Of a DNA stretch of 64,000 nucleotides, positions 23,969 through 33,621 are shown piece after piece. The stretch's first letter is position 1; every line of letters starts with the position of its first letter. Position numbers and translations under genes: made by a program. Under the pieces are notes generated by a model that worked only from the letters and a program-made list of their open reading frames with translations, had not been told where the DNA came from and ran no database searches. The DNA is from Sphingobacteruim zhuxiongii (lineage in GTDB: Bacteria > Bacteroidota > Bacteroidia > Sphingobacteriales > Sphingobacteriaceae): the NCBI RefSeq assembly GCF_009557615.1, contig NZ_CP045652.1:2356001-2420000 (forward strand). Direction: 5' to 3'.

Positions 23969-26092
23969 TTAATTAAAAACTTGAACTTCATCCAAACCTA
24001 GTCTAGATAAGCTCGGATTTCTTGTGCTAATTTTGATTTTAGAAGCTTTTGCAGCATCAAAATTGGAAAGTGGAATGCTCAAGGTAAATGTGTTATTAGA
24101 AGGACTGGGATCTTTGATCTCCGATTGATAGATCAGCTTGCCGCCTTGCCAACATTCGACTTTCTCAGGAATACCGTATTGATGTCTTTCGTTTTTCAAA
24201 AAACGCATTTGTAGCTCTTTTTTATCGCTAAAAGTGTTCACATCAATCGTGAAGGTCATACTTTTACTAGAGGTTAACCAGCCTTGATGAAAATCATTAG
24301 CAAAGCCCAGGATCCCGTCCACTAGACTCGATTTAGGAAGCACCTCCTTCTGCTCGTTTACAACCTGCAACAATTGAGACGACTTCAACTGATTCGGCTT
24401 CTGCGATAAAGAAGCATATTGATTCCATTCGGTGATATAAGTCTTTAAATCTCCATCGCTCTCCTTATACACTTGAATCTTCTCCGACTGTATATCTTTT
24501 GTCAATTCAGCTAACAGTGCGATCGTTGAGGGCTTAAGTTGAACACGTTGATTAACAATCTCAAAGGCACCTGTTTTCTTTAGCCCCTGACTGTAAGCAA
24601 TCTGTAATCGGGTATAACGAAATGCTGCCAAGAGCTGTGCAACAGCCGCTTGCTCGCTACCTTCCATTGATGGATATAGAGCTTGTAATGAAGAATTCAG
24701 TTTTAAAAAATCCATCTCATTGAAATAAGATTGCCGTACTTCCGAATAACCGGCATACAAGGAATAAGGCTTACCTTTGTTCACAAAATCACTTTCCAAC
24801 TTCTGGTAATATGCACTCAACAACTGATGTGATTTAGGATAGAATTTCTTGAAATACTTGTCAATAAGCGGAGCGATATCTAAATTCGAATTGATCATCA
24901 ACGCCGCCGAGACATAAGTTTTTACATCATCAAAACTGCTGTAATCATAACCCGACGCATTGAGAAATACCCCCTTCACTCCCTCCTTTTTATAGGCTTG
25001 TAATTGTGCTTTTAACACCGACAAAGAAGGTAATGGAGTTAGGTAATCATCGAAATTTGAAGAGTAATCCCAAAGGAAGATCTCCTTCGCTTTTGGTTTC
25101 CAGGCATGAATTTCTTTATTAAAACGTTGAAGAGCCTGATTATCCTTTATTTTCGTCGACTTTGGTAAGTCAATGCTGCTAAAAAATATGCCTGCATTGG
25201 GTTCTAAAGAAAAATCAGAAGGTAGATTCACTGAATGATATCGTATCGTAAAAAACTGATGCTGTCTGAATTCCTTTGCAAGTTTGTTCAATAACAGCAC
25301 TACAGCAGATGCTGCGTTTGTAGAAGTGTTCCCGGCAGTCTTACATTGATCGCAAGTACATGAGATCTTATTATCATTCGGAGCAATCATAAATTTCATG
25401 CCCTCGCTTGGATCGCTGCTGAAGTTATCCAAAATATAATTATGCAGTTGATTATATAAAGCCTCGCTACTAAAGCAAAACTGCTCTTTATTAATCTGAC
25501 CGGCATCTGTTGCCCATACGCCTGGTTCGTCTTGGATAATTCGTGTTATATTATGTCCCCAAATTCCCCACTCACTATCCAGATTATTGGTCCCTAATAT
25601 CGCCGCATAATCGACATTTGTATTCGGTTTATAGTGCGGCTCGCGATAGGCGAAATCAAAGTCTTTGCATTGTGTTTTAAAATCAATAAAGGCTGGCGGT
25701 AGATCGTCAACGGCGACCTCCTTTTTCACTTGCCCCAAAGTTTCAATCAATTGATAGCTCATCCAAGTGGATATCTTCGCCGTTTTTACACGGATAAGAA
25801 TTTTCTTATGCTCATACTGTATGCAGTAGTCGTTTTTCAAATCTGTCGCCAATTCCACATGAATTTCCTTAGCGTCATCTGGTATCGCCTCATCTAGCTC
25901 TGCAGTACGAAAAAGCGCTTTGTCTGATGAACGTTTGTGTAGTTGATTGTACAAATAGTCTCGCCATTTTTCACTTCCCGCATCTTGCTCTGCTGTCAAA
26001 ACGTAAGATGATGCGTTTAGATCATAGTGATCATTGTGACAGGCGGTACTGATCATAATTAAGCAACTGAGGATTAGACTAAAAGGCAACAT
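23969..26092 (-). CDS. DUF4838 glycosidase-like lipoprotein
   Basis: Predicted 707 aa. Lipobox MISTAC at about residue 18. The central region matches DUF4838: SEWGIWGHN near 175, CFSSEALYNQL, then IAPNDNKISCTCDQCKTAG with the conserved C-x-C-x2-C. A (beta/alpha)8 barrel of the GH67/GH20 type is typical of these proteins. The last ~150 residues look like a beta-sandwich (LGLDEVQVF end). The family is predicted to bind or cleave glycans; no activity is established. It overlaps the upstream beta-barrel gene by 14 bp, so it may process or modify the polymer made by that system, as PgaB does in Pga systems (inference). Confidence 0.78.
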   Translation of the reverse strand: MLPFSLILSCLIMISTACHNDHYDLNASSYVLTAEQDAGSEKWRDYLYNQLHKRSSDKALFRTAELDEAIPDDAKEIHVELATDLKNDYCIQYEHKKILIRVKTAKISTWMSYQLIETLGQVKKEVAVDDLPPAFIDFKTQCKDFDFAYREPHYKPNTNVDYAAILGTNNLDSEWGIWGHNITRIIQDEPGVWATDAGQINKEQFCFSSEALYNQLHNYILDNFSSDPSEGMKFMIAPNDNKISCTCDQCKTAGNTSTNAASAVVLLLNKLAKEFRQHQFFTIRYHSVNLPSDFSLEPNAGIFFSSIDLPKSTKIKDNQALQRFNKEIHAWKPKAKEIFLWDYSSNFDDYLTPLPSLSVLKAQLQAYKKEGVKGVFLNASGYDYSSFDDVKTYVSAALMINSNLDIAPLIDKYFKKFYPKSHQLLSAYYQKLESDFVNKGKPYSLYAGYSEVRQSYFNEMDFLKLNSSLQALYPSMEGSEQAAVAQLLAAFRYTRLQIAYSQGLKKTGAFEIVNQRVQLKPSTIALLAELTKDIQSEKIQVYKESDGDLKTYITEWNQYASLSQKPNQLKSSQLLQVVNEQKEVLPKSSLVDGILGFANDFHQGWLTSSKSMTFTIDVNTFSDKKELQMRFLKNERHQYGIPEKVECWQGGKLIYQSEIKDPSPSNNTFTLSIPLSNFDAAKASKIKISTRNPSLSRLGLDEVQVFN

Positions 26093-28883
26093 TGACTTGG
26101 ATAAATAAATTATATAAATTACGATATGTTTTAGGTAGCACTGCTGTTTGTACGTTATACCAAGTACCTAGCACACTGGAAGACACATTCTTACTGATTA
26201 GTCGTCCAACACCGGCACCTACCATACTATTCATCACCGACAGCGTGTTGAAACTTTGATAGTTTAAGATGTCCACATCAGGCGTTGAACCAACGTTGGC
26301 CATAGCAACAACATAATTCTTCGGATTGTCAAAGCTGTAGCGGGCTTGAGCTGCTAAGTTATACAACCATTTCTTTTGCAAGATTGATTGCGTAAACTTT
26401 GCTTGCAATCTAAACTGCTCCAAATCTTTCCCAACTTGTACAACCCCAGAACTCAAAGCCTCCTCATTATATAATTTTCTATATCCAGCAGCAACTTCAA
26501 TCTCCCAATCTTGCGGCAACGTACGTATAATAGCGCCATTAACTGCAAATTTCGAAAAATATTTGTTAGAAACACTGAAATCTAACCGACTTGACCATAA
26601 TTCATCCCATGTTCTCCCCCATTCAACCTGACCTTGAACGCCTTTGCCATCTTCACGACCAGCATAAAATACGCGACCAGCAAAGTTTCCATTTTGCTCA
26701 ATACGATTATATTCAACCATAGAGATCGTCTGAATCGCATAATAATCGCCATAGCGGGATCGCATATGATTAATTGCAAATTCGTTCTTGTATAACTTAT
26801 GATTCAGGTATTTCAGATGTGCTTTAAACTCATCCAATTCTAATAAGCCAGGTTCGTAAAACGACTGATAATAGTATGCTGAATCAAATTGCTTCAGCTT
26901 CTCATAAGCAAGACCTTTCAAATACTTCAGCTCCTTATCCATCGGTTTATGAATCAACCCCTGATCTGCAATAGTAATTGCTTCCTGCTCTGCTTTCTGC
27001 TTAAGTAATTCCAAAGCGTAGTCTGTGGAGGCTTGCACATAGGCATTAACTACCTCATCATGATAAGGATTCGCCATTATCTCCTCTTTCATCATCGCCC
27101 ACACGTCTTTGGCTGGCGCCGCATTAGCTTGCATTGCAGAAGCTAATTTTACGCGAAAGATACTCTCGGAAGGATAAGCCTCCTGTGCCCTTCTCGCGAA
27201 GGTTAGCATCTTCCCATAGTCTTTCATCTGATGTGATATGTTAATTGCATACAACAGCGCTTGTTGGTTGTTTGGCGCAAATGCTAGCCAACGTTCAACC
27301 CAGTTCATCGAAGCAACATAGTGCTGTGCATCCATACGCTCCTTAACAATTTGTGTCATCAGGTCATTGAACCCTGACAGGTAATAGAATTGTTGATCGC
27401 TAGTCAAAGAATTCAGCAATGCCTCGTAGGTATACACCGCTTGCTCATACTGTTGCATGCGCATTTGTATACTCGATTTCTTCAATGCCAATTGGACATC
27501 GTAGCCTTGCTTGCTCTGAATCTCATCTATCATTCGAATAGCCTCTGGATATTTACCTTGTTGAAAGTAAGCGTTCAACAAACCATTATTGATAAATTCA
27601 CGATACTCTTGATTCGCAAGCGGAATAAGCTGAATTAACTTTGTCTCCGCCTGATTCCATTCTTCGGCTGCCAAATGATCCTTTATCTCACGACTCAAAA
27701 CCCCAACATAAGCTTCTTTCAAATCTGCATCTCCAGGGTAATTCAAAAACAAGTTCTTACTGAGCTGATTCACCTTCGTCTGGTCATTTTTCAAACGGTA
27801 TAACTCCAATTCTTTCAATGACAAATTCTTTGAAACACCCTTCAGACGCATAAAGCTATGCAATCTATCCAAGGCTTCATCATATTGCTGTTGACCAATT
27901 AGGCTATTGAAAACCACTTGAAACGCTTCCTCATTACCTGGACTAGCATCTAAAATCTTTCCATATAAAACCGCAGGATCATTGTCCTTAGCCGAACGAG
28001 CCGCTTCCAATAAGAAGTATTGATATTGTCCAGAGCTAGCCGCTGAAGGATCTTGCTTAATAAAAGCTAAAATCTCATCATAACGTTTGTCTTGCTCTAG
28101 TAATGCAATTTTTTTCTGGCGAAGTGAAGCATTCCCTGGAAATGTATTAAGACCGCGTTCAGTGATCGTCAGGGCATTTGCGTAGTCCCCAGTCTTTATA
28201 TAGCCATTAATTAAATCCAAATAGATATCGATATTTCTTGGCTTCTCTTGAAGTAGAAGCTTATTCACTTCATTGGCATCATCCATGCGTCCCGCTTTTC
28301 GCTTTTCGAGTGCAGTCATCTCCATTTGATAATTTACATCCAACTGTATGGTATTATCTTCCGGAAAGATCTGGGAAATTCGCTTTAACAATCGGTTAGC
28401 TTCAACCTCATTTCCCTGTAAGCGATACAATTCAATCTTCTTACGCCACAATCCTCGCCAATACGGATTAATCTCCAACAACTCATTCACAAAGCAGATC
28501 GCACTGGAGTAACGCTTTGTCTCCGTTTCTACAGTAACCAATAAATGTCTGGAATCCACATTCCCCGGATTGTAAGCAATGGATTTATTCAGTTCGAAAC
28601 GCGCTTTATCATATTGCTTCGTCAAGACGTAGTACTTGCCGAGAAGCATTTTCAAATCCGAATCTTTCGGATATTTCTTTAAATTAATTTCAGTCAATCG
28701 TTTTCCATCCTGCAACTTTCCAGCATTGTAGAGAACGTTAATTTTCTTTACAACGTCGTCTTTGTCGCTCAGGGTGATTTTCTGCTGGGCATATAGGCAA
28801 TTTCCGGAGAAATGTTCAACTGATCCTGCGCTTAAAAAAAGCATAAGTATAGCAGCGCGAAGATATTTAATATTGCGGTTCAT
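26079..28883 (-). CDS. TPR-rich outer-membrane protein with YaiO-type beta-barrel
   Basis: Predicted 934 aa. The N-terminal signal (…CLYAQQKI) is followed by ~600 residues of tetratricopeptide repeats (for example KYYVLTKQYDKARFELNKSI). The C-terminal ~230 residues alternate polar and hydrophobic residues and end in aromatic Phe (VQVNVAF), fitting a YaiO-family outer-membrane barrel. A TPR periplasmic scaffold joined to a barrel is the architecture of PgaA and BcsC, which export polysaccharides. It is the third gene of the operon, 31 bp after the synthase gene. Confidence 0.85.
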   Translation of the reverse strand: MNRNIKYLRAAILMLFLSAGSVEHFSGNCLYAQQKITLSDKDDVVKKINVLYNAGKLQDGKRLTEINLKKYPKDSDLKMLLGKYYVLTKQYDKARFELNKSIAYNPGNVDSRHLLVTVETETKRYSSAICFVNELLEINPYWRGLWRKKIELYRLQGNEVEANRLLKRISQIFPEDNTIQLDVNYQMEMTALEKRKAGRMDDANEVNKLLLQEKPRNIDIYLDLINGYIKTGDYANALTITERGLNTFPGNASLRQKKIALLEQDKRYDEILAFIKQDPSAASSGQYQYFLLEAARSAKDNDPAVLYGKILDASPGNEEAFQVVFNSLIGQQQYDEALDRLHSFMRLKGVSKNLSLKELELYRLKNDQTKVNQLSKNLFLNYPGDADLKEAYVGVLSREIKDHLAAEEWNQAETKLIQLIPLANQEYREFINNGLLNAYFQQGKYPEAIRMIDEIQSKQGYDVQLALKKSSIQMRMQQYEQAVYTYEALLNSLTSDQQFYYLSGFNDLMTQIVKERMDAQHYVASMNWVERWLAFAPNNQQALLYAINISHQMKDYGKMLTFARRAQEAYPSESIFRVKLASAMQANAAPAKDVWAMMKEEIMANPYHDEVVNAYVQASTDYALELLKQKAEQEAITIADQGLIHKPMDKELKYLKGLAYEKLKQFDSAYYYQSFYEPGLLELDEFKAHLKYLNHKLYKNEFAINHMRSRYGDYYAIQTISMVEYNRIEQNGNFAGRVFYAGREDGKGVQGQVEWGRTWDELWSSRLDFSVSNKYFSKFAVNGAIIRTLPQDWEIEVAAGYRKLYNEEALSSGVVQVGKDLEQFRLQAKFTQSILQKKWLYNLAAQARYSFDNPKNYVVAMANVGSTPDVDILNYQSFNTLSVMNSMVGAGVGRLISKNVSSSVLGTWYNVQTAVLPKTYRNLYNLFIQVNVAF

Positions 28884-28914
28884 TAGATTTTTAGCAAATA
28901 ATATAATGTGATGA

Positions 28915-30351
28915 CTAGGCGGCTTCTGATTCCGACTTGGTTTGAAATCCCTGACGAGTCATGGTTCCCCATTTAAAATTCTTCCTTGTAAGGAACTGCC
29001 AATAACCTTTGAGTGAAAAGAACACTACAAATGGATGATACAGGAAGGCTTCAAACGACGAGAAAAGAATCAGTTTCAAGTAATCGGTAAGCGATCGATA
29101 TTGTTTCTTAATGGATATATCGAAGACGATGGTTAAAGTAGATATGCTAACCCCAATGAGGTAGACATAAAGCAACATTAGCCAAAAGGTTGCAAAATTA
29201 ATCTGCTGCGTATACACCTGATAGATTAAGAAAAAGAATCCCGTTGTCTCGATAATAGGCGCTAGAAGTTCAAAAAATAAGGCATAAGGCATAATCAGCA
29301 TGCCCATGCGGCCGTAGCGTCTGTTAAATAGAAAACGACGATGTACAAAGAAGATCTGTAATAATCCTCTGCCCCATCTTGTTCTTTGACGAGCAAGCAC
29401 TTTCAAGTTGGGAGGACCTTCTGTCCAACAACAAGAGAAAGGCGTTTGTACAATGCGATACGGCTGTCCGTTATCTCGTTTATGCGCGATCATACGCAAC
29501 GTCATATCCATATCTTCAGCGTGTGAATTGGTGTCAAAACCACCGCATTCAATCACCGTTTGTCTCTCAAATAAACCGAAGCCACCAGAAACATTTGGGA
29601 TCGAATTAATTGCTGACCAACCCATCTTAGCCACCAGATAGGAACGCAGATATTCCGTCTCTTGAAAAGTTGGAATAAATTGACGTGGTGGACTAACGCG
29701 CGTAATACGGCCCTCACTAAGCTCACAGCCATTTGCCATTCGCATTGTTGCACCAACAGCAATGACAGGGATATCAGAGTCTAAAACCGGAAGAATAACC
29801 TTGGTCAGCGTGTCTGGTGCCAAAATACAATCCACATCAGTATTGATGAAATAATCATATTTCGCCACGTTAACTCCCGCATTCATCGCATCCGCTTTTG
29901 TACCTCCGTTAACTTTGTCGACAACAATAACCTTATCGTATAAAGGATTGAAAGACTTAAAAATACGCTTCATCGGCTTACAGTCCACCTTATTGATATA
30001 GGCATAAGGTACTTCCACCATTTCAAAATTCGAGATTAACAGATCCAAGGTCTTATCGGTACTACCATCATTAACAATAATGATTTCAAAGTTCGGGTAG
30101 TTCAAACTCAATAGTGATTTAACACTGTCGATTACAATTACTTCTTCATTAAACGCTGGTGCAACAATTGAAATACCAGGCGCCGATTCCGGATACTCCA
30201 CCAATATACGTTCCTCACGATTGGTGTATCTGGTTTTATGTCTCCAAATATTGAGGTAGCCTAAAACAGCCAGGGAGAGATAGATAAAGGTAATGGAAGT
30301 CGCATAAAAGAAAATGGCATAGCCATAGGCTGTAAATAGGATATCTAACAT
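28915..30351 (-). CDS. Processive family 2 glycosyltransferase (polysaccharide synthase)
   Basis: Predicted 478 aa. An N-terminal membrane segment (~5-36) is followed by a GT-A domain: VNDGS (Asp95), TDVDC (171-175, the D-x-D metal site), SGGFGLFER, the HAEDMD motif (Glu279-Asp280, catalytic base) and QRTRW (322-326). This Q-x-x-R-W set marks processive synthases such as PgaC, hyaluronan and cellulose synthases. The C-terminus has about four membrane helices forming the translocation channel. No PilZ domain is visible, so c-di-GMP control through this protein is unlikely. The sugar used is not predictable with confidence; beta-GlcNAc is a reasonable guess. Confidence 0.92.
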   Translation of the reverse strand: MLDILFTAYGYAIFFYATSITFIYLSLAVLGYLNIWRHKTRYTNREERILVEYPESAPGISIVAPAFNEEVIVIDSVKSLLSLNYPNFEIIIVNDGSTDKTLDLLISNFEMVEVPYAYINKVDCKPMKRIFKSFNPLYDKVIVVDKVNGGTKADAMNAGVNVAKYDYFINTDVDCILAPDTLTKVILPVLDSDIPVIAVGATMRMANGCELSEGRITRVSPPRQFIPTFQETEYLRSYLVAKMGWSAINSIPNVSGGFGLFERQTVIECGGFDTNSHAEDMDMTLRMIAHKRDNGQPYRIVQTPFSCCWTEGPPNLKVLARQRTRWGRGLLQIFFVHRRFLFNRRYGRMGMLIMPYALFFELLAPIIETTGFFFLIYQVYTQQINFATFWLMLLYVYLIGVSISTLTIVFDISIKKQYRSLTDYLKLILFSSFEAFLYHPFVVFFSLKGYWQFLTRKNFKWGTMTRQGFQTKSESEAA

Positions 30352-30369
30352 GAATGTGCTTGATTAAGC

Positions 30370-31530
30370 TTAAACCCCAGATTGGTAAGTAACTTGATCG
30401 AATATCTTTTTCCCAAATTCATTCGATGTTGCTGAAAGCTCTTTCAATGCGGCATTCCCTGCTGCGCCAAATTGCTGTATAGCATAGGCAATCTCAATCT
30501 TCAATTCATGATCATGCGTTCTATTGTAGTTGCTGCTTAAAAATTCCAATCCAGCTTCGCTCTGAAACAACGTAACCGTCTTAATAATGGCGCGTTGTAC
30601 TTCGCTATTATTCATCCCGAAAAGGTTAAAGAGCTTAGGTTCCACTTCCATATGATCAAGCTTTCCTAAGGTTTCGATGATCGCCACCTTCAGGACATTC
30701 GATGTTTCAACCTCTAACATACTCGTTAAAATAACACTCGCTTCTAACTGTTTGAAGAAACCAATCTCCTTTATCATAAATGCTTTAAAAGCTTCATTTT
30801 CTGAGGTTCTAACCCAACGCGTCAATAATGGTAATGGGCCTGATTTTGCACGACCCGTCAAGAAATGATGAATCAACACCTCATCTAATGCATTGAAATC
30901 CGAATCAAAGCTGTCCTCCAAAAATTTAAACGGATCATTATTATCAAACCCTAATGCTGCAGCACGAGCATGTTTTCGCAAACCTTTATCTTTATGATAA
31001 GCCGAACGCATTACAATAGCACCAGCACAACCATTGCCTAAATCATCTAACTTGCGTAAAGCATTACGACGACGATTGGAACTACTCGATAGCAATTCTT
31101 TCTCCCAGAACGAAGGAATCTCATAAGCATTTAACAAAGCCCGTACGTTCGTTTGATTTACTGTTGTTTTCGTCCCTGCGCCATTCTGAATCAAAGCAAT
31201 AATAATATCAGTAAAGATCATCTTATCTTGTTTGTTCTTAACCAGAGAAATCGAATCCGCTAACTGGAAAGCAACATGCTCTTCAGTAAGATTCGCTTGT
31301 TCGAAAATAATCGCATTGATACGATCCCCCATTTTCGATTCGATTTTACTCTTGCGGCGTTCTTTTGTTTTTAGGTAAAGATTGATGGCTAAAAAGCGTA
31401 TCAAACTAAAAACATAAACTAGTACCAGTATTGAAACGAGCAATACGGTTAGGCGGATAATCAAAGGATATCCGAAAAACTTGCTCTCTAAGTAGAGCGC
31501 GTAATACTGTATATAATAAGTTAAATCCAT
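30370..31530 (-). CDS. HEAT-repeat protein with N-terminal membrane anchor
   Basis: Predicted 386 aa. One strong transmembrane helix at about residues 24-50 is followed by a basic segment (KTKERRKSKIESK) and about 300 residues of helical HEAT-like repeats (NRRRNALRKLDDLG, LKVAIIETLGKLDHMEVEPKLFNLFG, HELKIEIAYAIQQFG). No enzymatic motif is seen. It is the first gene of the operon and 18 bp before the synthase, the position at which Pga-type systems often have an accessory membrane subunit. A structural or regulatory partner of the synthase on the cytoplasmic face is the simplest reading (inference). Confidence 0.75.
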   Translation of the reverse strand: MDLTYYIQYYALYLESKFFGYPLIIRLTVLLVSILVLVYVFSLIRFLAINLYLKTKERRKSKIESKMGDRINAIIFEQANLTEEHVAFQLADSISLVKNKQDKMIFTDIIIALIQNGAGTKTTVNQTNVRALLNAYEIPSFWEKELLSSSSNRRRNALRKLDDLGNGCAGAIVMRSAYHKDKGLRKHARAAALGFDNNDPFKFLEDSFDSDFNALDEVLIHHFLTGRAKSGPLPLLTRWVRTSENEAFKAFMIKEIGFFKQLEASVILTSMLEVETSNVLKVAIIETLGKLDHMEVEPKLFNLFGMNNSEVQRAIIKTVTLFQSEAGLEFLSSNYNRTHDHELKIEIAYAIQQFGAAGNAALKELSATSNEFGKKIFDQVTYQSGV

Positions 31531-32058
31531 GGTAATTTGTTTAGATTAATTATTTAGTTCGGTTTGTGTTGTATTCGTGATTGTACGTGTTTTGTTGATA
31601 GCTCAAAATTAGAGTCAACGCAAATGATTTTTATCTCATTTTCGAATCTATATGACCATTTGGGAAAGTAAGACATACTGATACATTTTTTACAGCGCTG
31701 ATTATCAGTTGTTTAAAAATATCATATCCACTCTATTATCCGCTATCCGAATTCGGAATACGAAAAAATTATTACCCATAATTCGGAAAACGGACAGCAA
31801 TCTAAAGGGTGGACATTCCCTGATCTCTGCATGTTTATATCAACTTTAGGAAAATCGGAAAAATTAAGGTCTGTAGGTTTAGCTATTATTTTCCAATAAA
31901 GCACTAAAAAAGGGTAGTAAATTTAGTTTTTGTAGTGTAGAAGCCACGAATATTCGGGGAATTGATAGCCTTGTGTAATATTGTTCAAGCTGTCTCAGAT
32001 GATAACCCTTGCATCGAAGCTAAATGTCCTCCCCCTAAGGCTTGATAATAAGGAAATG
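31531..32058. promoter_or_regulatory. 528-bp intergenic region upstream of the exopolysaccharide-like operon
   Basis: A/T-rich, with no gene on either strand. It holds a probable minus-strand -7 box at 31604-31611, a 12-bp perfect palindrome TCCGAATTCGGA at 31746-31757 and a direct repeat of AATTCGGAA at 31750-31758 and 31780-31788. These are the likely promoter and regulator sites of the operon that begins at 31530. Confidence 0.6.
31604..31611 (-). promoter_or_regulatory. Candidate -7 element (TAATTTTG) of the exopolysaccharide-like operon
   Basis: Read on the minus strand, TAATTTTG fits the Bacteroidota TAnnTTTG consensus and stands 73 bp upstream of the HEAT-protein start. No TTTG is found at the expected -33 spacing, so this is a weak promoter or one that needs an activator such as the neighbouring AraC proteins. 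Confidence 0.4.
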
Positions 32059-33615
32059 TTACTGCTTTTCTTTTCGGAGTTCATCGATATATTGGGATGG
32101 AGTTTTTCCAATAACCGATTTAAATGCTGTGGTAAATTTACTATGCGAAGAAAAACCAGATAATTCGGCGAGGTAAGCCAACTTATAATCTAGGAAAGCT
32201 GGATCACTCGCTATCCTTTCCAGTAAATAATTAATCTTCTTATGTTGCAGATAGTCGTTAAAGTCTAGGTTTCTATATTTCTTGATGATATGAGAGACAT
32301 ATTTCTGATTCGAACTAAGCTTACCGGCAAGCTTATTCAGGGTAATATCGCGATCCAGAAAAAAGTTCTCTTGCTCCAATTCCGAAAGTTCCCGAATTAG
32401 GCGCGTCTCCGTCTCTATGGCGATATTTAGCTCGGACTCCGCATTAGGCGGCTCGGTAGCCGTAGCTAGCGTAGAACTGAGCACAGCACTCTCCTTTGCC
32501 GGCAAATCAAAAGGCTTCTCTATATTCTTTGGTTTTCCCTTCCGCTTGCTATTGTTAAAGCGAAATTGATAGATGAATACCAATAAGAGTACAACGGAGA
32601 CCGCAGACACACACCACCAGAACAACAGTTTAAATTTACTATTTCGTTGACTCTCGTTTCGAAAATCCATGATGATACGCGAAGAAATCTGCTGTGCGAC
32701 CAAATGACGATCTGCAACCAGGGCATTCTGCTTCTTAAGGTATTCGATTGCCAAAGGAAAATCACCAACGATAGAAAAGTAATCCGCGCTTGTTTTATAA
32801 TAAAGTTCTTTCAATCGTAGTCGACCCGACGTTTTAACCGATAAAGAGGTCTTATCAAGATAATGTTTACAGGAGTCGAGATTTTCTTCCCGAAGATAAA
32901 ACTCGGCTAAGCCACGGTTGATATAAGGGATAATCGTTAAATCACTATCGCGCAGTAAATCTTTAGAAAGGTACATATACTCGCTTGCTGCTCTCGAGTT
33001 TCCCAATTCCATCTCGCAAACACCTTGCAAATGGTAGTTCGCCGCGCGAATAAGACGAATGTCAACACTCGTTTTCAGCTGACTGTCAATGATTGCTTTA
33101 GCACTATCCAAGAATATGAGTGCACTCCGATAGCTGTAGGTATTCATTCGGTATTGCGCTTTCTCTTGGAAGAGTTCTACTTTTATCGTCGCAAGTCGAC
33201 TTGGATTATCTATTAACTGACACATCCGTTCGGCGGTTTGCAGATGCTCTCTAGATTGTTCGAAAAGTCCTAACTCCCGAAAATTCGTAGCCAGCATTTT
33301 CGAAAATATCGCACGCCAGTCCTTATACCCAGTCAAATGTGCTAACTTCTCACCGACCGTCGCGTAATATATCGCATTAGCACTATTTCCCAAGCTATGT
33401 TGAATCTTACTATTTAAATTGTAGGCACGTAACTTCTGCTCGTCGGTCTCTGCAGCTTTAAAAAGTACGTCTTCAAAACGCTCCGATCCGGCCACATCGG
33501 AATTATTAAATAATCGAGAACTGCTAGCATAGGCTTCCTCAAAATTCGAAGGCTGTGCCCAAGCAAGAGAAATCGTACATAACAAACAAATTAAAGGAGA
33601 AATTAACCTACACAT
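32059..33615 (-). CDS. AraC-type regulator with N-terminal TPR domain and membrane anchor
   Basis: Predicted 518 aa. It has a signal or anchor segment (~1-20), then ~300 residues of periplasmic TPR-like helices (NFRELGLFEQSREHLQTAERM and others) and a transmembrane helix (~340-360, LLFWWCVSAVSVVLLLVFIY). The C-terminal AraC-type HTH domain spans ~415-518 (ITLNKLAGKLSSNQKYVSHII and YKLAYLAELSGFSSHSKFTTAF). It is a one-component regulator that can sense something in the periplasm and bind DNA directly. It is the last gene of a three-regulator operon, directly upstream of the exopolysaccharide-like operon on the same strand, and is the best candidate for controlling it. Confidence 0.88.
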   Translation of the reverse strand: MCRLISPLICLLCTISLAWAQPSNFEEAYASSSRLFNNSDVAGSERFEDVLFKAAETDEQKLRAYNLNSKIQHSLGNSANAIYYATVGEKLAHLTGYKDWRAIFSKMLATNFRELGLFEQSREHLQTAERMCQLIDNPSRLATIKVELFQEKAQYRMNTYSYRSALIFLDSAKAIIDSQLKTSVDIRLIRAANYHLQGVCEMELGNSRAASEYMYLSKDLLRDSDLTIIPYINRGLAEFYLREENLDSCKHYLDKTSLSVKTSGRLRLKELYYKTSADYFSIVGDFPLAIEYLKKQNALVADRHLVAQQISSRIIMDFRNESQRNSKFKLLFWWCVSAVSVVLLLVFIYQFRFNNSKRKGKPKNIEKPFDLPAKESAVLSSTLATATEPPNAESELNIAIETETRLIRELSELEQENFFLDRDITLNKLAGKLSSNQKYVSHIIKKYRNLDFNDYLQHKKINYLLERIASDPAFLDYKLAYLAELSGFSSHSKFTTAFKSVIGKTPSQYIDELRKEKQ

Positions 33616-33621
33616 AGCATA

